Source: Noviherbaspirillum pedocola
GTDB taxonomy: Bacteria; Pseudomonadota; Gammaproteobacteria; Burkholderiales; Burkholderiaceae_D
Direction of reading: 5' to 3'
Assembly: GCF_016632335.1 (NCBI RefSeq)
Contig: NZ_JAEPBG010000007.1
Location: forward strand, 241,506-305,505
DNA: 64,000 nt
Below the pieces are notes generated by a model. It was not told the origin of the DNA. It did not search any database and saw only the letters and a program-made list of their open reading frames with translations. This document shows, piece after piece, positions 36,585 to 49,410 of the stretch (position 1 is the stretch's first letter; each line of letters opens with the position of its first letter). The position numbers and the translations under genes were made by a program.

Positions 36585-37367
36585 ATGTGTCAGCTCCTCG
36601 GAATGAATTGCAATGTCCCGACCGACATCGTATTCAGCTTCACCGGTTTTGCCACCCGCGGCGGGCGCACCGACAACCACAATGACGGCTGGGGCATTGC
36701 CTTCTTTGAAGGCGCCGGCGTGCGTCATTTCGTCGACTACCAGGCCGCAACCGCATCGCCGCTGGCCGAGCTGATCAAGCAATGTCCGATCAAGTCCAAG
36801 AATGTGATCTCGCACATCCGCAAGGCCACGCAAGGCCGGGTTGCGCTGGAAAACTGCCATCCGTTCGTGCGCGAGATGTGGGGCCGCTACTGGGTGTTTG
36901 CGCACAACGGCGATCTGAAGGAATTCCGCCCCGAGCTCGACGGCCGCTTCCGGCCGGTCGGCACCACCGACAGCGAATTGGCCTTCTGCTATCTGCTGCA
37001 GCAGCTGCGCAAGCGCTTCGGTGATGCCATGCCGGCGCTACCGGCGCTGACCGTGGCGCTGCGCGAGCTCTGCGCCGAGATCGCCAGCCATGGCGTCTTC
37101 AACATCATGCTGTCCGACGGTTCGGCGCTGTTCGCGCATTGCTCGAACCATCTGCATTACCTGGTGCGCCAGTATCCCTTTCCCGTGGCGGAGCTCTCCG
37201 ATGAGGACGTCATCGTCGACTTCTCTCTGGTCACGACACCGAAGGACCGGGTCGCGATCATCGTTACCGCGCCGCTGACAACTAATGAAACCTGGATTGC
37301 GTTCGAGCCGGGTGAGATGAAGGTGTTTATCGACGGTCAGCCGGTGGAACCTGCTGAGTACGCATAG
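36585..37367 (+). CDS. Class II glutamine amidotransferase (YafJ-like)
   Basis: 260 aa. The catalytic Cys is residue 2 (MCQLLGM), exposed after Met removal, which decides start ATG 36585. Other Ntn signatures: GIAFFEGAGVRHFVDYQAA, HIRKATQGRVALENCHPF, FAHNGDLKEF, and GTTDSELAF. It lacks a synthetase domain, so it belongs to the YafJ/DUG3-like group, possibly hydrolysing gamma-glutamyl bonds. Preceded by no strong SD; substrates unknown. Confidence 0.9.
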   Translation: MCQLLGMNCNVPTDIVFSFTGFATRGGRTDNHNDGWGIAFFEGAGVRHFVDYQAATASPLAELIKQCPIKSKNVISHIRKATQGRVALENCHPFVREMWGRYWVFAHNGDLKEFRPELDGRFRPVGTTDSELAFCYLLQQLRKRFGDAMPALPALTVALRELCAEIASHGVFNIMLSDGSALFAHCSNHLHYLVRQYPFPVAELSDEDVIVDFSLVTTPKDRVAIIVTAPLTTNETWIAFEPGEMKVFIDGQPVEPAEYA

Positions 37368-37445
37368 CTCGGGCTGCGTAGCCCGTTGCTTGCGGACCTC
37401 GCAGTCACGCTGCCCGGCTTGCTGCCGGCTGATGACAGCCGGCGG

Positions 37446-38834
37446 TCACTTCCCAATACAAAACCGACTGAATATCACCCCCAGCAAATCATCCGAAGTG
37501 AATTCCCCGGTGATGCTGTTCAACCTTTCCTGTGCCAGCCGCAATTCCTCGGCGAAAAGATCGAGCGCCTGATCGCTCTGCGCGGCCAGTTCCGCCGCCA
37601 TTTCCAGGTGGTTGCGCGCTGACTTGAGCGCAGCGAGGTGACGCTCGCGCGCCAGGTACAGCGATTCGCCGGTCTGCTGCCAGCCGGCGATGCGCAGCAG
37701 TTCGCTTCTCAGCAGCTCGAGGCCGACGTGGTCGGTGGCGGACAGGTAGATGTGGGTGGCGTCTGTCGAGCGTTCCACGCCGGGCTGATGGCCGGACAAA
37801 TCGATCTTGTTCCACAGCCGGATCACCGGCACGGTCTCCGGGAAGCGACCGACGATGTCTTCATCGGCGCGGGTCGGGCCGCGGCTGGCGTCGAGCATGT
37901 GCAGGATCACGTCGGCTTCGCGCACCGCGCTCCAGGTGCGTTCGATGCCGATGCGCTCGACTTCGTCGCTGGCTTCGATGGCATCGCGGATGCCGGCGGT
38001 GTCAATGATGTTGATCGGAATGCCTTCTATCTGGATCGTCTCCGTCACCCGGTCGCGCGTGGTGCCGGCAATCGCGGTGACGATGGCTACGTCCGAGCCG
38101 GCCAGCGCATTCAGCAGCGAGGACTTGCCCACGTTCGGCTGCCCGGCCAGCACCACGTTCAGGCCTTCGCGCAGCAGCGCGCCCTGAGCCGCCTGCGCGA
38201 ATACCCGCTCCAGCGACTCGCGGATGCGCGACAACTGGCCGCGGGCGTCGGACTTCTCGAGGAAATCGATTTCCTCTTCCGGGAAGTCGAGCGTGGCTTC
38301 CACCAGCATGCGCAGATGGATGACCTTGTCGACCAGTTCGCGGATCACTTTCGAAAACGCGCCGGACAGCGATTGCGATGCCGATTTCGCCGCCGCTTCG
38401 GTCGAGGCTTCGATCAGGTCGGCTACCGCTTCAGCCTGTGCCAGATCGAGCTTGTCGTTCAGGAAGGCGCGCTGCGTGAATTCGCCGGGCTGCGCCAGCC
38501 GCAGGCCTATGCTTTGCCCGGCTTCCAGGCAGCGCGCGAGCAGCATCTGCAGTACGACCGGACCACCGTGGCCCTGCAGCTCGAGCACTTCCTCGCCGGT
38601 GTAGGAATGCGGCGCCTTGAAATAGATCGCCAGGCCCTGGTCGATCACGGTGCCGTCGGCCTGGACAAAGTCGAGATAGGTCGCATGGCGCGGCTGCAGA
38701 TTGCCCGAGGCTGGCAGGCGGCATACGGCCGCCATCACCGGCGCGAGATCCTTGCCGGAGAGCCGCACCACGCCGATGCCGCCGCGTCCCGGGGCGGTGG
38801 CGATGGCGACGATCGGAGTCGAGTCGATGTTCAT
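37446..38834 (-). CDS. mnmE: tRNA modification GTPase MnmE
   Basis: 462-aa GTPase that with MnmG makes cmnm5 modifications at U34 of tRNAs. N-terminal tetrahydrofolate-binding domain ([17 protein letters not shown]), helical domain, G domain with [14 protein letters not shown] and DTAGIRDA, and C-terminal FCIGK with the conserved Cys. Start ATG 38834 has AGGA upstream. It ends the rpmH-rnpA-yidD-yidC-mnmE string; a terminator precedes it, so it may need its own promoter. Confidence 0.97.
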   Translation of the reverse strand: MNIDSTPIVAIATAPGRGGIGVVRLSGKDLAPVMAAVCRLPASGNLQPRHATYLDFVQADGTVIDQGLAIYFKAPHSYTGEEVLELQGHGGPVVLQMLLARCLEAGQSIGLRLAQPGEFTQRAFLNDKLDLAQAEAVADLIEASTEAAAKSASQSLSGAFSKVIRELVDKVIHLRMLVEATLDFPEEEIDFLEKSDARGQLSRIRESLERVFAQAAQGALLREGLNVVLAGQPNVGKSSLLNALAGSDVAIVTAIAGTTRDRVTETIQIEGIPINIIDTAGIRDAIEASDEVERIGIERTWSAVREADVILHMLDASRGPTRADEDIVGRFPETVPVIRLWNKIDLSGHQPGVERSTDATHIYLSATDHVGLELLRSELLRIAGWQQTGESLYLARERHLAALKSARNHLEMAAELAAQSDQALDLFAEELRLAQERLNSITGEFTSDDLLGVIFSRFCIGK

Positions 38835-38868
38835 GCGCTGCGTTTCCTGAAAGAGGGGGGCGAATAGT

Positions 38869-38900
38869 AAAAAAGCCCGTGTACGGCTGCACACGGGCTT
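38869..38900 (-). terminator. Rho-independent terminator between yidC and mnmE
   Basis: Minus strand AAGCCCGTGT / ACACGGGCTT, 10-bp stem with 8-base loop, followed by six T. It lies 19 bp after the yidC stop. Confidence 0.93.
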
Positions 38901-38919
38901 AGGTTCGGCTGCTGCCCGC

Positions 38920-40608
38920 TTACGAGGCTGCGGGCGCCTGGAACTTGCGGGTGATTACATATTGCTGCGCGATCGACAGCACATTGTTCACCACCCAGTA
39001 CAGCACCAGGCCGGCCGGGAAGAAGAAGAACATCACCGAGAACACGATGGGCATGAACATCATCACCTTGGCCTGGACCGGGTCCGGCGGCGTCGGATTC
39101 AGCTTGGTCTGCACGAACATCGAGACCGCCATGATGACCGGCAGGATGTAGAACGGGTCCGGCGATGCCAGGTCATGGATCCAGCCCAGCCACGGCGCGT
39201 TGCGCATTTCCACGCTGGCCAGGAGCACCCAGTACAGCGAGATGAACACCGGGATCTGCACCGCGATCGGCAGGCAGCCGCCGAGCGGGTTGATCTTCTC
39301 GGTCTTGTACAGCTCCATCATGGCCTGGTTCATCTTCTGCGGATCGCCCTTGTGGCGCTCGCGGATCGCCGTCATGCGCGGCGTGACCAGCTTCATCTTC
39401 GCCATGCTGCGATAGCTCGCGGCCGACAGCGGGAAGAAGGCCAGCTTGATCAGAATCGTCAGCACGATGATGGTCCAGCCCCAGTTGCCGAGAATGGCGT
39501 GGATGTGCGTCATCAGCCAGAAGATGGGCTTGGCGATGATGGTCAGCCAGCCATAGTCCTTCACCAGTTCCAGGCCCGGCGCCACGCCTTCCAGCACCTT
39601 CGATTCCTGCGGACCGGAGTAGAGCTTCACATCCATCGTGGCGGAGGCGCCCGGCGCGATCGTGCCCATGGGCAGGATTTCGCCGACGGCGTACAGGTTG
39701 TTGTCCAGCTTCTTCGTGAAGATGTCGCGCGGCGTCTTTTCCGGCGGCACGAAGGCCGACACGAAATAGTGCTGCACCATCGCGATCCAGCCGTTGTCGG
39801 CATGGGTCGCATGGTTGTCCTTGCCGTTGGCGATCTTGTCGAAGGGGACCTTCTGGAACTTGTCGGCATCGGTGTAGACGGCCGGGCCGGTGAAGGTGCT
39901 GTAGAAGCGCGAGTCGCCCGGCAGCTTGCCGTCGTCGCGCACCAGCTGCACATACAGCGACGGCGATACCGGCGCGCCGCTGGCGTTGGTCACCTGATGC
40001 TGGACGTCGACGGTGTAATCGCCGCGCTTGAAGATGAAGGTCTTGGTCAGCTTCACGCCGTTCTGCTCGGCGGTGAGCACGAGGCGGACATCATTGTTGC
40101 CGTCGATGCTGCGGGCACCGGGCTGCGCGGTGAACGGCGTGCGGTGATTCGGGAACGGGCCGCCGATCAGGCCGGTCTGGCCGAGATAGGTGCGCTGCGC
40201 CGATTTATCGAACAGCACCACGTTCTTCGTCGGATCCTGCGCATCCTTTTCCTTGAGCAGTTCCAGGCGCGTGATTTCGCCGCCCAGGGTATCGATATCC
40301 GCCTTCATCACGTCGGTGGTGATGGTGACCGTCTGGCCCTGCGCCTGCGGTGCCGCCGCCGGAACCGTGCTCGGGTTGGCCGTTGCTGCAGCGTTTGCCG
40401 GCTGCTGCGGCACGGCGGTGTTGGCAGTGTTGGCGGCGTTCGACGGATTGGCACCGGCCTTGTCGGCCGGCTTGGCTTCCTGGGTGGCCGTCGGGAAGAA
40501 CATCGAGGGCCTGCCGGTGTAGCGCATCCAGTTGTCCCATAGCAGTATCAGCGACAGGGAAAACACGACCCACAGGACGGTACGTTTGATATCCATTTTT
40601 GTATTCAT
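38920..40608 (-). CDS. yidC: Membrane protein insertase YidC
   Basis: 562 aa. N-terminal anchor ([16 protein letters not shown]), long periplasmic domain preceded by an Ala/Asn-rich linker (about 45-75), and C-terminal YidC/Oxa1 core of five helices with the conserved [12 protein letters not shown] and [16 protein letters not shown]. Inserts inner-membrane proteins with or without SecYEG. ATG 40608 overlaps the yidD stop by 4 bp; ATG 40596 would be the alternative family start. Followed by a terminator. Confidence 0.97.
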   Translation of the reverse strand: MNTKMDIKRTVLWVVFSLSLILLWDNWMRYTGRPSMFFPTATQEAKPADKAGANPSNAANTANTAVPQQPANAAATANPSTVPAAAPQAQGQTVTITTDVMKADIDTLGGEITRLELLKEKDAQDPTKNVVLFDKSAQRTYLGQTGLIGGPFPNHRTPFTAQPGARSIDGNNDVRLVLTAEQNGVKLTKTFIFKRGDYTVDVQHQVTNASGAPVSPSLYVQLVRDDGKLPGDSRFYSTFTGPAVYTDADKFQKVPFDKIANGKDNHATHADNGWIAMVQHYFVSAFVPPEKTPRDIFTKKLDNNLYAVGEILPMGTIAPGASATMDVKLYSGPQESKVLEGVAPGLELVKDYGWLTIIAKPIFWLMTHIHAILGNWGWTIIVLTILIKLAFFPLSAASYRSMAKMKLVTPRMTAIRERHKGDPQKMNQAMMELYKTEKINPLGGCLPIAVQIPVFISLYWVLLASVEMRNAPWLGWIHDLASPDPFYILPVIMAVSMFVQTKLNPTPPDPVQAKVMMFMPIVFSVMFFFFPAGLVLYWVVNNVLSIAQQYVITRKFQAPAAS

Positions 40609-40847
40609 GTGTGATGGGTTCCGTGACCTTGCGCCCTCTCGGGCACAGGATCCACGCCGCCCGGATGCCAGGGATGGCAGCGGCAGAGTCGACGCGCGGC
40701 CAGAAGCGAGCCTTTCGCGGCGCCATGCGCGCGAACCGCTTCGGCAGCGTAGTCAGAGCAGCTTGGATAAAACCGGCAATTCTGCCCGATAAAAGGACTC
40801 ACGGCCAGTTTGTAGCCGCGCAGCAGGAGAAGAAGCAGCGCCTTCAT
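40605..40847 (-). CDS. yidD: Membrane protein insertion efficiency factor YidD
   Basis: 80 aa with the family motif [17 protein letters not shown] and [13 protein letters not shown]. Short amphipathic N terminus. Assists YidC insertion. Overlaps rnpA and yidC by 4 bp each. Confidence 0.95.
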   Translation of the reverse strand: MKALLLLLLRGYKLAVSPFIGQNCRFYPSCSDYAAEAVRAHGAAKGSLLAARRLCRCHPWHPGGVDPVPERAQGHGTHHT

Positions 40848-41236
40848 TCGCGAGGCTCCGCAGCGGCGATGCGCGGCGAACGGAACAGGCGCCGGATTTC
40901 CTCGCGCACCGTGGCTTTCATGCCGCCCGTGACCGCGGGCCCAGCCTTGGTGTTGACCGGCCCGGATAGCCGGACGATGCAGTCGACGCCGGGCAATGCG
41001 CTGGTGCGGAACAATTCGCGGGTGATGCGCTTGATGGTGTTGCGGGTGACCGCACGCGGCGCAAAGCGCTTGGCGACCACCACACCGAGACGCGCATGCG
41101 GCAAGGCATTGGAGCGCGCATACAGTACGAAATGCGCGGTGCGATGCACGGGCCGCAAACGAAAAACGGATGAAAACTCATCCGTTTTGACGATGCGTTT
41201 CGCCCGTGCGTAGTTCTGCAGACGATCGTCGGTCAC
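40844..41236 (-). CDS. rnpA: Ribonuclease P protein component
   Basis: 130-aa basic protein of RNase P, which matures tRNA 5' ends. Core motifs include [43 protein letters not shown] (the RNR region) . The start is a GTG at 41236; no ATG occurs in the N-terminal region. Its C-terminal tail is charged and slightly longer than in E. coli. Forms the rpmH-rnpA-yidD-yidC transcript. Confidence 0.95.
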   Translation of the reverse strand: MTDDRLQNYARAKRIVKTDEFSSVFRLRPVHRTAHFVLYARSNALPHARLGVVVAKRFAPRAVTRNTIKRITRELFRTSALPGVDCIVRLSGPVNTKAGPAVTGGMKATVREEIRRLFRSPRIAAAEPRE

Positions 41237-41277
41237 GTCAGCAGGCAGCGAGGCGTTTTGCTCAGGTGCTGCAGCGC

Positions 41278-41412
41278 TCAGACGGCCAGGCGCTTGCGGC
41301 CCTTGGCGCGACGGGCGTTGAGTACAGCGCGGCCGCCGCGGGTTGCCATGCGCACGCGGAAACCGTGGGTGCGCTTACGACGGGTGACGGAAGGTTGGTA
41401 GGTACGTTTCAT
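41278..41412 (-). CDS. rpmH: 50S ribosomal protein L34
   Basis: 44-aa ribosomal protein: [18 protein letters not shown] then a basic tail ending [10 protein letters not shown], canonical L34. ATG 41412. It is first in the leftward operon and sits next to oriC as usual. Confidence 0.97.
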   Translation of the reverse strand: MKRTYQPSVTRRKRTHGFRVRMATRGGRAVLNARRAKGRKRLAV

Positions 41413-41552
41413 GGTGGTTCTCGCTAATCTGCAGAAAAATGGAAAGGCGGAAGTTCGCAAGCTTGCGCCAGCGCCTGCCCGGCTACAGACGGCGGCCCTG
41501 TCGGCGCATGGATGCCGGCAGCCCCGCAAACGCGACAGGCAGTGAACCCGTG

Positions 41553-41582
41553 ATTAGACTATGCTTTCGCCTTGTGTGTCAA
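41553..41582 (-). promoter_or_regulatory. Sigma-70 promoter of rpmH-rnpA operon
   Basis: Minus strand TTGACA (41577-41582), an 18-bp spacer and TCTAAT (41553-41558); perfect -35. It would start about 135 nt upstream of rpmH. Confidence 0.6.
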
Positions 41583-41645
41583 TTACTTAGCCCCATATTG
41601 TCGAGCAGGGCCTGCAACAATGTTTGCGGCAATCCGCGCGCTGCC

Positions 41646-41654
41646 TGTGGATAA
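41646..41654 (-). promoter_or_regulatory. DnaA box overlapping the dnaA promoter region
   Basis: TGTGGATAA, the exact complement of TTATCCACA. It lies 17 bp upstream of the candidate -10 TAGAAT (41671-41676), so it overlaps the expected -35 region and may mediate DnaA autorepression. Confidence 0.8.
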
Positions 41655-41766
41655 CTTTGCCCGGCGCGGGTAGAATAGACCCTTCGCAATTTGCAATTCC
41701 CGCAGCATACAGACGAACCAGGGAGCCGGCATTTCAGGTTCCCGCGCTAAATTCTTAATACGATTG

Positions 41767-43161
41767 ATGGAAAATTTCTGGCAGACCTGCTCCGCGCAGC
41801 TGGAGCAGGAACTGACGCCGCAACAGTTCAGCGCATGGATCAAGCCGCTGGCGCCGCTCGATTTCGAGGACGGCTGCCTGCGCATTGCCGCGCCGAACCG
41901 CTTCAAGCTGGATTGGGTGAAGACCCAGTTCGCCAGCCGGATCAGTGCGCTGGCGGCTCAGTTCTGGGAAGAACCGATCGAAGTGCAGTTCGTGCTGGAT
42001 CCGCGCATCAACGGCGCCCGCAAGCCGGCGACTTCGGCGCCCATGCCTTCCGCGCCTGCGCCGTCGGTCCCGATGGCCGCTTCGCGCGAAGCCGTCGATG
42101 CGCGCGACAGCGGCGATCCGATGGACGAAGCCCGGCGCGAGCAAAGCAAGATCAATCCTGCCCTTACTTTCGAAAGCTTCGTCACGGGCAAGGCCAACCA
42201 GCTCGCGCGCGCCGCGGCGATCCAGGTCGCCAACAATCCCGGCATCTCGTACAACCCGCTGTTCCTGTACGGCGGCGTCGGCCTGGGCAAGACTCACCTG
42301 ATCCATGCGATCGGCAACCAGGTGCTGTCGGAAAACGCCTCGGTGCGCATCCGCTACATCCACGCCGAGCAGTATGTGCGCGACGTGGTGACCGCCTACC
42401 AGCGCAAGGGCTTCGACGATTTCAAGCGCTATTACCATTCGCTCGACCTGCTGCTGATCGACGATATTCAATTCTTCGGCGGCAAGAGCCGCACCCAGGA
42501 AGAATTCTTCTATGCGTTCGAGGCGCTGATCGCGGCGAAGAAGCAGATCATCATCACCAGCGATACCTATCCGAAGGAAATCACCGGCATGGACGACCGG
42601 CTGATTTCGCGCTTCGACTCCGGCCTCACGGTCGCGGTCGAGCCGCCGGAGCTGGAGATGCGGGTGGCGATTCTGCTGAAGAAAGCGGCTTCCGAAGGCG
42701 CGAACCTGTCAGACGACGTCGCCTTCTTCGTGGCCAAGCATCTGCGCTCGAACGTGCGCGAGCTCGAAGGCGCGCTGCGCAAGATCCTGGCCTACTCGCG
42801 CTTCCACGGCAAGGACATCGGCATCGACGTGGTCAAGGAAGCGCTGAAGGACCTGCTGTCGGTGCAGAACCGGCAGATCTCGGTGGAAAACATTCAGAAA
42901 ACGGTGGCCGACTTCTTCAATATCAAGGTCGCCGACATGTATTCGAAGAAGCGGCCGGCCAACATCGCGCGGCCGCGCCAGATCGCGATGTACCTGGCCA
43001 AGGAACTGACGCAGAAGAGCCTGCCGGAAATCGGCGAACTCTTCGGCGGGCGCGACCATACGACGGTGCTGCACGCGGTGCGCAAGATCGCCGCCGACCG
43101 CAGCAAGAGCCCCGAGGTCAACCACGAGCTGCATGTGCTGGAACAGACGCTAAAAGGGTGA
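41767..43161 (+). CDS. dnaA: Chromosomal replication initiator protein DnaA
   Basis: 464-aa initiator AAA+ protein. Domain I ([16 protein letters not shown]), a variable Pro/Ala-rich domain II (about 83-120), domain III with Walker [10 protein letters not shown] (169-177) and Walker [11 protein letters not shown], and domain IV with the DnaA signature [15 protein letters not shown] 41767 is preferred over the TTG 3 bp before. Melts oriC and loads DnaB. Confidence 0.98.
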   Translation: MENFWQTCSAQLEQELTPQQFSAWIKPLAPLDFEDGCLRIAAPNRFKLDWVKTQFASRISALAAQFWEEPIEVQFVLDPRINGARKPATSAPMPSAPAPSVPMAASREAVDARDSGDPMDEARREQSKINPALTFESFVTGKANQLARAAAIQVANNPGISYNPLFLYGGVGLGKTHLIHAIGNQVLSENASVRIRYIHAEQYVRDVVTAYQRKGFDDFKRYYHSLDLLLIDDIQFFGGKSRTQEEFFYAFEALIAAKKQIIITSDTYPKEITGMDDRLISRFDSGLTVAVEPPELEMRVAILLKKAASEGANLSDDVAFFVAKHLRSNVRELEGALRKILAYSRFHGKDIGIDVVKEALKDLLSVQNRQISVENIQKTVADFFNIKVADMYSKKRPANIARPRQIAMYLAKELTQKSLPEIGELFGGRDHTTVLHAVRKIAADRSKSPEVNHELHVLEQTLKG

Positions 43162-43312
43162 GCATCATCGCCCGCATGCGGGCGCGAAAGGGAGTTGGCG
43201 CAGGCCGCAAGGGACGGGGGAAGGCGGCGCGCCGAGCAGATAAAGATGTGGATGCGGCCTATGGCATGCATAAAACAACATTCATCAACCGATCAAACAT
43301 AAGGAATTAGTC

Positions 43313-44419
43313 ATGCAACTGGTCAAAACTCACAGGGACAATCTCCTTCGGCCACTGCAGATCGTGAGCGGTATTGTCGAGCGTCGGCACACGCTGCCGA
43401 TTCTGGCCAATATCCTCATCCGCAAGGATGGCGAACGGGTGTCCTTCCTGTCGACCGATATCGAAGTCCAGATCACCACGCACGCGCAGGTCGGCAGCGG
43501 CGAGGAAATCTCCGCCACCACGGTGGCCGCGCGCAAGCTGCTCGACATCCTGCGCGCGCTGCCCGAGGGCGACGATGTGTCGCTGTCGCTGGCCAACAAG
43601 CGCATGACGGTGCAATCCGGCCGCTCGCGCTTCGCGCTGCAGACGCTGGCCGCCGAGGAATTCCCGACGGTGGCGCAGGCCGAGCATTACAACACCACGC
43701 TGACGCTGCCGCAGAAGACCCTGAAGCACCTGTTCAACATGGTGCACTTCTCGATGGCGCAGCAGGACATCCGCTACTACCTGAACGGCTTGCTGCTGGT
43801 GGTCGACGGCACCAATGTGATCGCGGTCGCCACCGACGGCCATCGCCTGGCCTTCTGCCAGGTGCAGACCGACCAGGAATTCGCGCGCCAGGAAGTCATC
43901 ATCCCGCGCAAGACCATCATCGAGCTGCAGCGCCTGCTCGAGGAGAGCGACGAGCCGGTGCAGATCGACATCGCCGCCAACCAGGTCAGGCTCGCCTTCG
44001 CCGACATCGAACTGATTTCGAAGCTGGTCGAAGGCAAGTTCCCGGATTACACCCGCGTGATCCCGAAGAATTACAAGAACGACTTCACGATCGATCGCGA
44101 GCGCCTGCTGCGTTCGCTGCAGCGCGCGGCGATCATGACCTCGGACAAGTTCAAGGGCGTGCGTTGCATCATCAGCCCGGGCAGCATGAAGATCAGCTCC
44201 ACCAATGCCGACCAGGAAGAGGCGGTGGAAGAGCTGGAAATCGATTACGGCGGCGACAGCATCGACATCGGCTTCAATGTCAGCTATCTGCTCGACGTGC
44301 TCAACAATCTGAAATGCGACAACGTCAACATCGGGCTCGGCGACGCCAATTCCTCGGCGCTGATCACGGTTCCCGACAATGCCGACTTCCGATATGTCGT
44401 GATGCCGATGCGTATCTGA
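43313..44419 (+). CDS. dnaN: DNA polymerase III beta subunit (sliding clamp)
   Basis: 368-aa clamp with three repeated clamp domains; N-terminal MQLVKTHRDNLLRPLQIVSG and C-terminal YVVMPMRI (the conserved MPM-R end) are typical. Located after dnaA; the 151-bp gap has the palindrome GCCCGCATGCGGGC at 43170-43183, whose role is unknown. Start ATG 43313 with AAGGAAT upstream. Confidence 0.97.
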   Translation: MQLVKTHRDNLLRPLQIVSGIVERRHTLPILANILIRKDGERVSFLSTDIEVQITTHAQVGSGEEISATTVAARKLLDILRALPEGDDVSLSLANKRMTVQSGRSRFALQTLAAEEFPTVAQAEHYNTTLTLPQKTLKHLFNMVHFSMAQQDIRYYLNGLLLVVDGTNVIAVATDGHRLAFCQVQTDQEFARQEVIIPRKTIIELQRLLEESDEPVQIDIAANQVRLAFADIELISKLVEGKFPDYTRVIPKNYKNDFTIDRERLLRSLQRAAIMTSDKFKGVRCIISPGSMKISSTNADQEEAVEELEIDYGGDSIDIGFNVSYLLDVLNNLKCDNVNIGLGDANSSALITVPDNADFRYVVMPMRI

Positions 44420-44465
44420 TCGGTGTCGCGACGCGCAGAATGTCCGGGCCGCGATGCGGTCCGGC

Positions 44466-44485
44466 GCTTTTGTCGTGACAAAAGC
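44466..44485. promoter_or_regulatory. Perfect inverted repeat upstream of gyrB
   Basis: GCTTTTGTC-GT-GACAAAAGC, 9-bp arms with 2-bp centre, in the 181-bp dnaN-gyrB gap, 115 bp before gyrB. It may be an operator or a small hairpin; there is no T-run for termination. Confidence 0.35.
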
Positions 44486-44561
44486 AGGGCGTTCATGCCG
44501 CAGGGCATGACCGGCCGCGGCGACCAGCGCGCCCTCCCCGCCCACAAAGCAAGCTGAATAG

Positions 44562-47102
<2,541 letters not shown>

Positions 47103-47201
47103 GGATGGCGTCGCTCTGGCCGCGCAGTCGATGACTGCCGGCCAGCCTCACCGCAGGCAGTATCTTCCCGTCCTCGGCAATTACTGCAGCAGCAGCGCCA
47201 T

Positions 47202-48086
47202 CTACCCCAACCCCGCCAGCGTCTCAATCAGCAAGCGCATGCGCGCCGGCAACAACCGGTTTCCCGGCCAGATCAGGCTGATCGGCTGCGGCGGTGGCGC
47301 GCAAGCTGGCAATACCTCGACCAGACTCCCGTTCGCAATGGCATCCTCCGCCATCACCCTTGGCACCTGCGTCAATCCGGCATCATGCCGGGCCGCCTCC
47401 ACCATGCCTTCGCCATCGTTGATCACCACGCGCGTCTCCGGATGCAACTCCTGAGTTTTGCCATCCACCTGCAATTGCACCGGCCGCTCGCGTCCTGAAG
47501 TCGGATTGCGGAAGACCACGAAATGGTGCGCTTCCAATTGGTCCGCATGCGTCGGCATGCCTTGCCGGCGCAGATAGGCCGGACTGCCGCACAGCACCAG
47601 GTGTTGCCAGTCGATGCGTCTGGCGGTGAGCCGTGTATCGTCGAGCGCGCCGACGCGGATCGCGGCGTCGATGCCATCCCGTATCAGATCGCAAAAGGAA
47701 TCGGACAACCGCACATCGAGCTCCAGGCCGGGATGCTGCGCCAGCAGTCGCGCAAGCTTCGGCATGACCACACGCTTGCCATAGGTGATCGGCATGTTGA
47801 TGCGCAATTGCCCGCGCGGCTCGCCGCTCGTGCCGGAGGCGAGCGACTCGATGTCGTCGATATCGGCCAGCACCTTCTCGCAGCGTGCATACAGCATCTC
47901 GCCGTCGGAAGTCAGCGTGACCTGGCGCGTAGTGCGATGGAACAGCCGCACGCCGAGCCGTTCCTCCAGCCGGAGGATGCGCTTGGCGACCGTGGATGCG
48001 GTGATGCCCAGTTCTCGGGCCGCGCGGGCAAAGCTGCCATGCCGTGCCGTAACGGCGAAAGCGATGAATTCGCTGAATCCGCTCAT
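47202..48086 (-). CDS. LysR family transcriptional regulator
   Basis: 294 aa. HTH at 1-60 (AARELGITASTVAKRILRLEERLGVRLF) then effector domain of the CrgA/DmlR type. It is divergent from a cupin gene (113-bp gap), which is likely its target because LysR regulators usually control the divergent gene. Ligand unknown. Confidence 0.92.
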   Translation of the reverse strand: MSGFSEFIAFAVTARHGSFARAARELGITASTVAKRILRLEERLGVRLFHRTTRQVTLTSDGEMLYARCEKVLADIDDIESLASGTSGEPRGQLRINMPITYGKRVVMPKLARLLAQHPGLELDVRLSDSFCDLIRDGIDAAIRVGALDDTRLTARRIDWQHLVLCGSPAYLRRQGMPTHADQLEAHHFVVFRNPTSGRERPVQLQVDGKTQELHPETRVVINDGEGMVEAARHDAGLTQVPRVMAEDAIANGSLVEVLPACAPPPQPISLIWPGNRLLPARMRLLIETLAGLG

Positions 48087-48199
48087 GGAAACCCTTCGTC
48101 GATTGCGGAAAAAAATTCCTCAATATTGTGAAACCGCGGCGTATTCACGATGGAATGCAGCGCAAGCATACTGGGCTTCCCTTTTTCGAGGAGACCACC

Positions 48200-48577
48200 A
48201 TGCAGATCCTGAGCAACCATACGCCCGCACCCACCCCCATTCCCGGCATCGCGCATGTCACGCTGGCAGGCAGCCCGAACGGCCTGCGCGACTTGTCCGT
48301 GTGGAAGCAATCGATGGAGGCCGGCCGTGCCACGCCACTGCACCGGCATGCCTCCGAGGAAGTGGTGCTTTGCATTGCCGGCGTTGGCGAGCTGCATGCC
48401 GCGGGACGTATCGAGCGTGTGCATGCCGGGCAGACCATCGTCATTCCGGCTGGCGTGGACCATCAACTCATCAGCGTCGGGCCCGAGCCGCTGGAGACGA
48501 TTGCCGCGTTTCCGATGACGCCGGTATCGACCATGTCGCCGCAAGGCGAGCCGCTCGAGCTGCCCTGGCAAAGTTGA
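48200..48577 (+). CDS. Cupin domain protein
   Basis: 125-aa single-domain cupin. Metal-site motif HRHASEEVVLCIAGVGELH and PAGVDHQLISVG fit motifs 1 and 2 (two His then Glu; later His). ATG 48200 has a GAGGAG site 6 bp before. May be a small-molecule binding or isomerase-like enzyme; its target of control by the divergent LysR is a guess. Confidence 0.88.
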   Translation: MQILSNHTPAPTPIPGIAHVTLAGSPNGLRDLSVWKQSMEAGRATPLHRHASEEVVLCIAGVGELHAAGRIERVHAGQTIVIPAGVDHQLISVGPEPLETIAAFPMTPVSTMSPQGEPLELPWQS

Positions 48578-48767
48578 ACAGGTGCAGGGAATTCGGAGCG
48601 CACGCATGCCCCGCAAGGCATGCAAACGCCCCACCTGCAACGATGACCGGGGTTGCCATGCATCGCCCCGAGGCACCCGGCGACCGTGCCGAGGCGAGTG
48701 GATCGGCGCACAATGCGCGAACGGATGACGACCCTGCCTTCCCTTTCCTCTTGCCGCGAAGCCGCCC

Positions 48768-49202
48768 ATGAAACCCCGCATCACGCTCATCACCCTCGGC
48801 GTCGACGACCTCGATCGCGCGCTGCATTTCTATCGCGACGGCCTTGGCTTTCCGAGCGACGGCATCGTCGGCGCTGAATTCGAGCACGGCGCGGTGGCAT
48901 TCTTCGACCTGCAGCCCGGCCTGAAGCTCGCGCTGTGGCCGCGCGCGAGCATCGCGCATGACACCGGCCTGCCACAGCAGCCGCGCAGCGCCACCGAATG
49001 CATGCTGGCGCATAACGTCGCCGAGCCTGCCGAAGTCGATGCGCTCATGGCGCAGGCCGAGCGCGCCGGAGCCGTCATCGTCAAGCCGGCGGCGCACACC
49101 TTCTGGGGCGGCTATGCCGGCTGCTTCCAGGATCCGGACGGCCACCTGTGGGAAGTGGCCTGGAATCCGCAGATGATGCCCATTGAAAATGCCGGCAATT
49201 GA
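48768..49202 (+). CDS. VOC family (glyoxalase/bleomycin resistance-like) protein
   Basis: 144 aa with two beta-alpha-beta3 modules. ITLGVDDLDRALHFYRDGLG and FQDPDGHLWEVAWNP are standard VOC motifs including the metal-binding Glu in HLWEVAW. Annotation by family only; substrate unknown. Start 48768; gap of 190 bp upstream shows nothing else. Confidence 0.88.
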   Translation: MKPRITLITLGVDDLDRALHFYRDGLGFPSDGIVGAEFEHGAVAFFDLQPGLKLALWPRASIAHDTGLPQQPRSATECMLAHNVAEPAEVDALMAQAERAGAVIVKPAAHTFWGGYAGCFQDPDGHLWEVAWNPQMMPIENAGN

Positions 49203-49410
49203 GTCGACCCGAAGATGTTGACGACGCTCCAAAGCAGATCATCACAACCATTCCCCGCAGCCTGGCTTCGGGCAGCCGCTTCTCAGCGCGCTACGCAATG
49301 CGCTGCCGCCCTGTTGGCCGTGTGGCATCATGTGCGCCTTTCTTCATCGGGCAAACGCCTGCGCAGTCAGCGCCGCCCGATGCCCACTGCTCGATGCGGG
49401 CGCGCCCGCG

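Larger units (their letters stand above)
41413..41766. other. rpmH-dnaA intergenic region, likely oriC
   Basis: A 354-bp gap between divergent rpmH and dnaA, the usual betaproteobacterial origin site. It has an A/T-rich part (41550-41625) and one perfect DnaA box at 41646-41654. No cluster of perfect boxes was seen, so additional sites must be degenerate or lie elsewhere (the dnaA-dnaN gap has only TGTGGATGC at 43249). The region also holds promoters for both operons. Assignment as origin rests on gene context. Confidence 0.6.

Noticed and set aside
41764..41766. TTG start for dnaA three bases upstream
   Set aside because: The adjacent ATG gives the standard MENFWQ N terminus.
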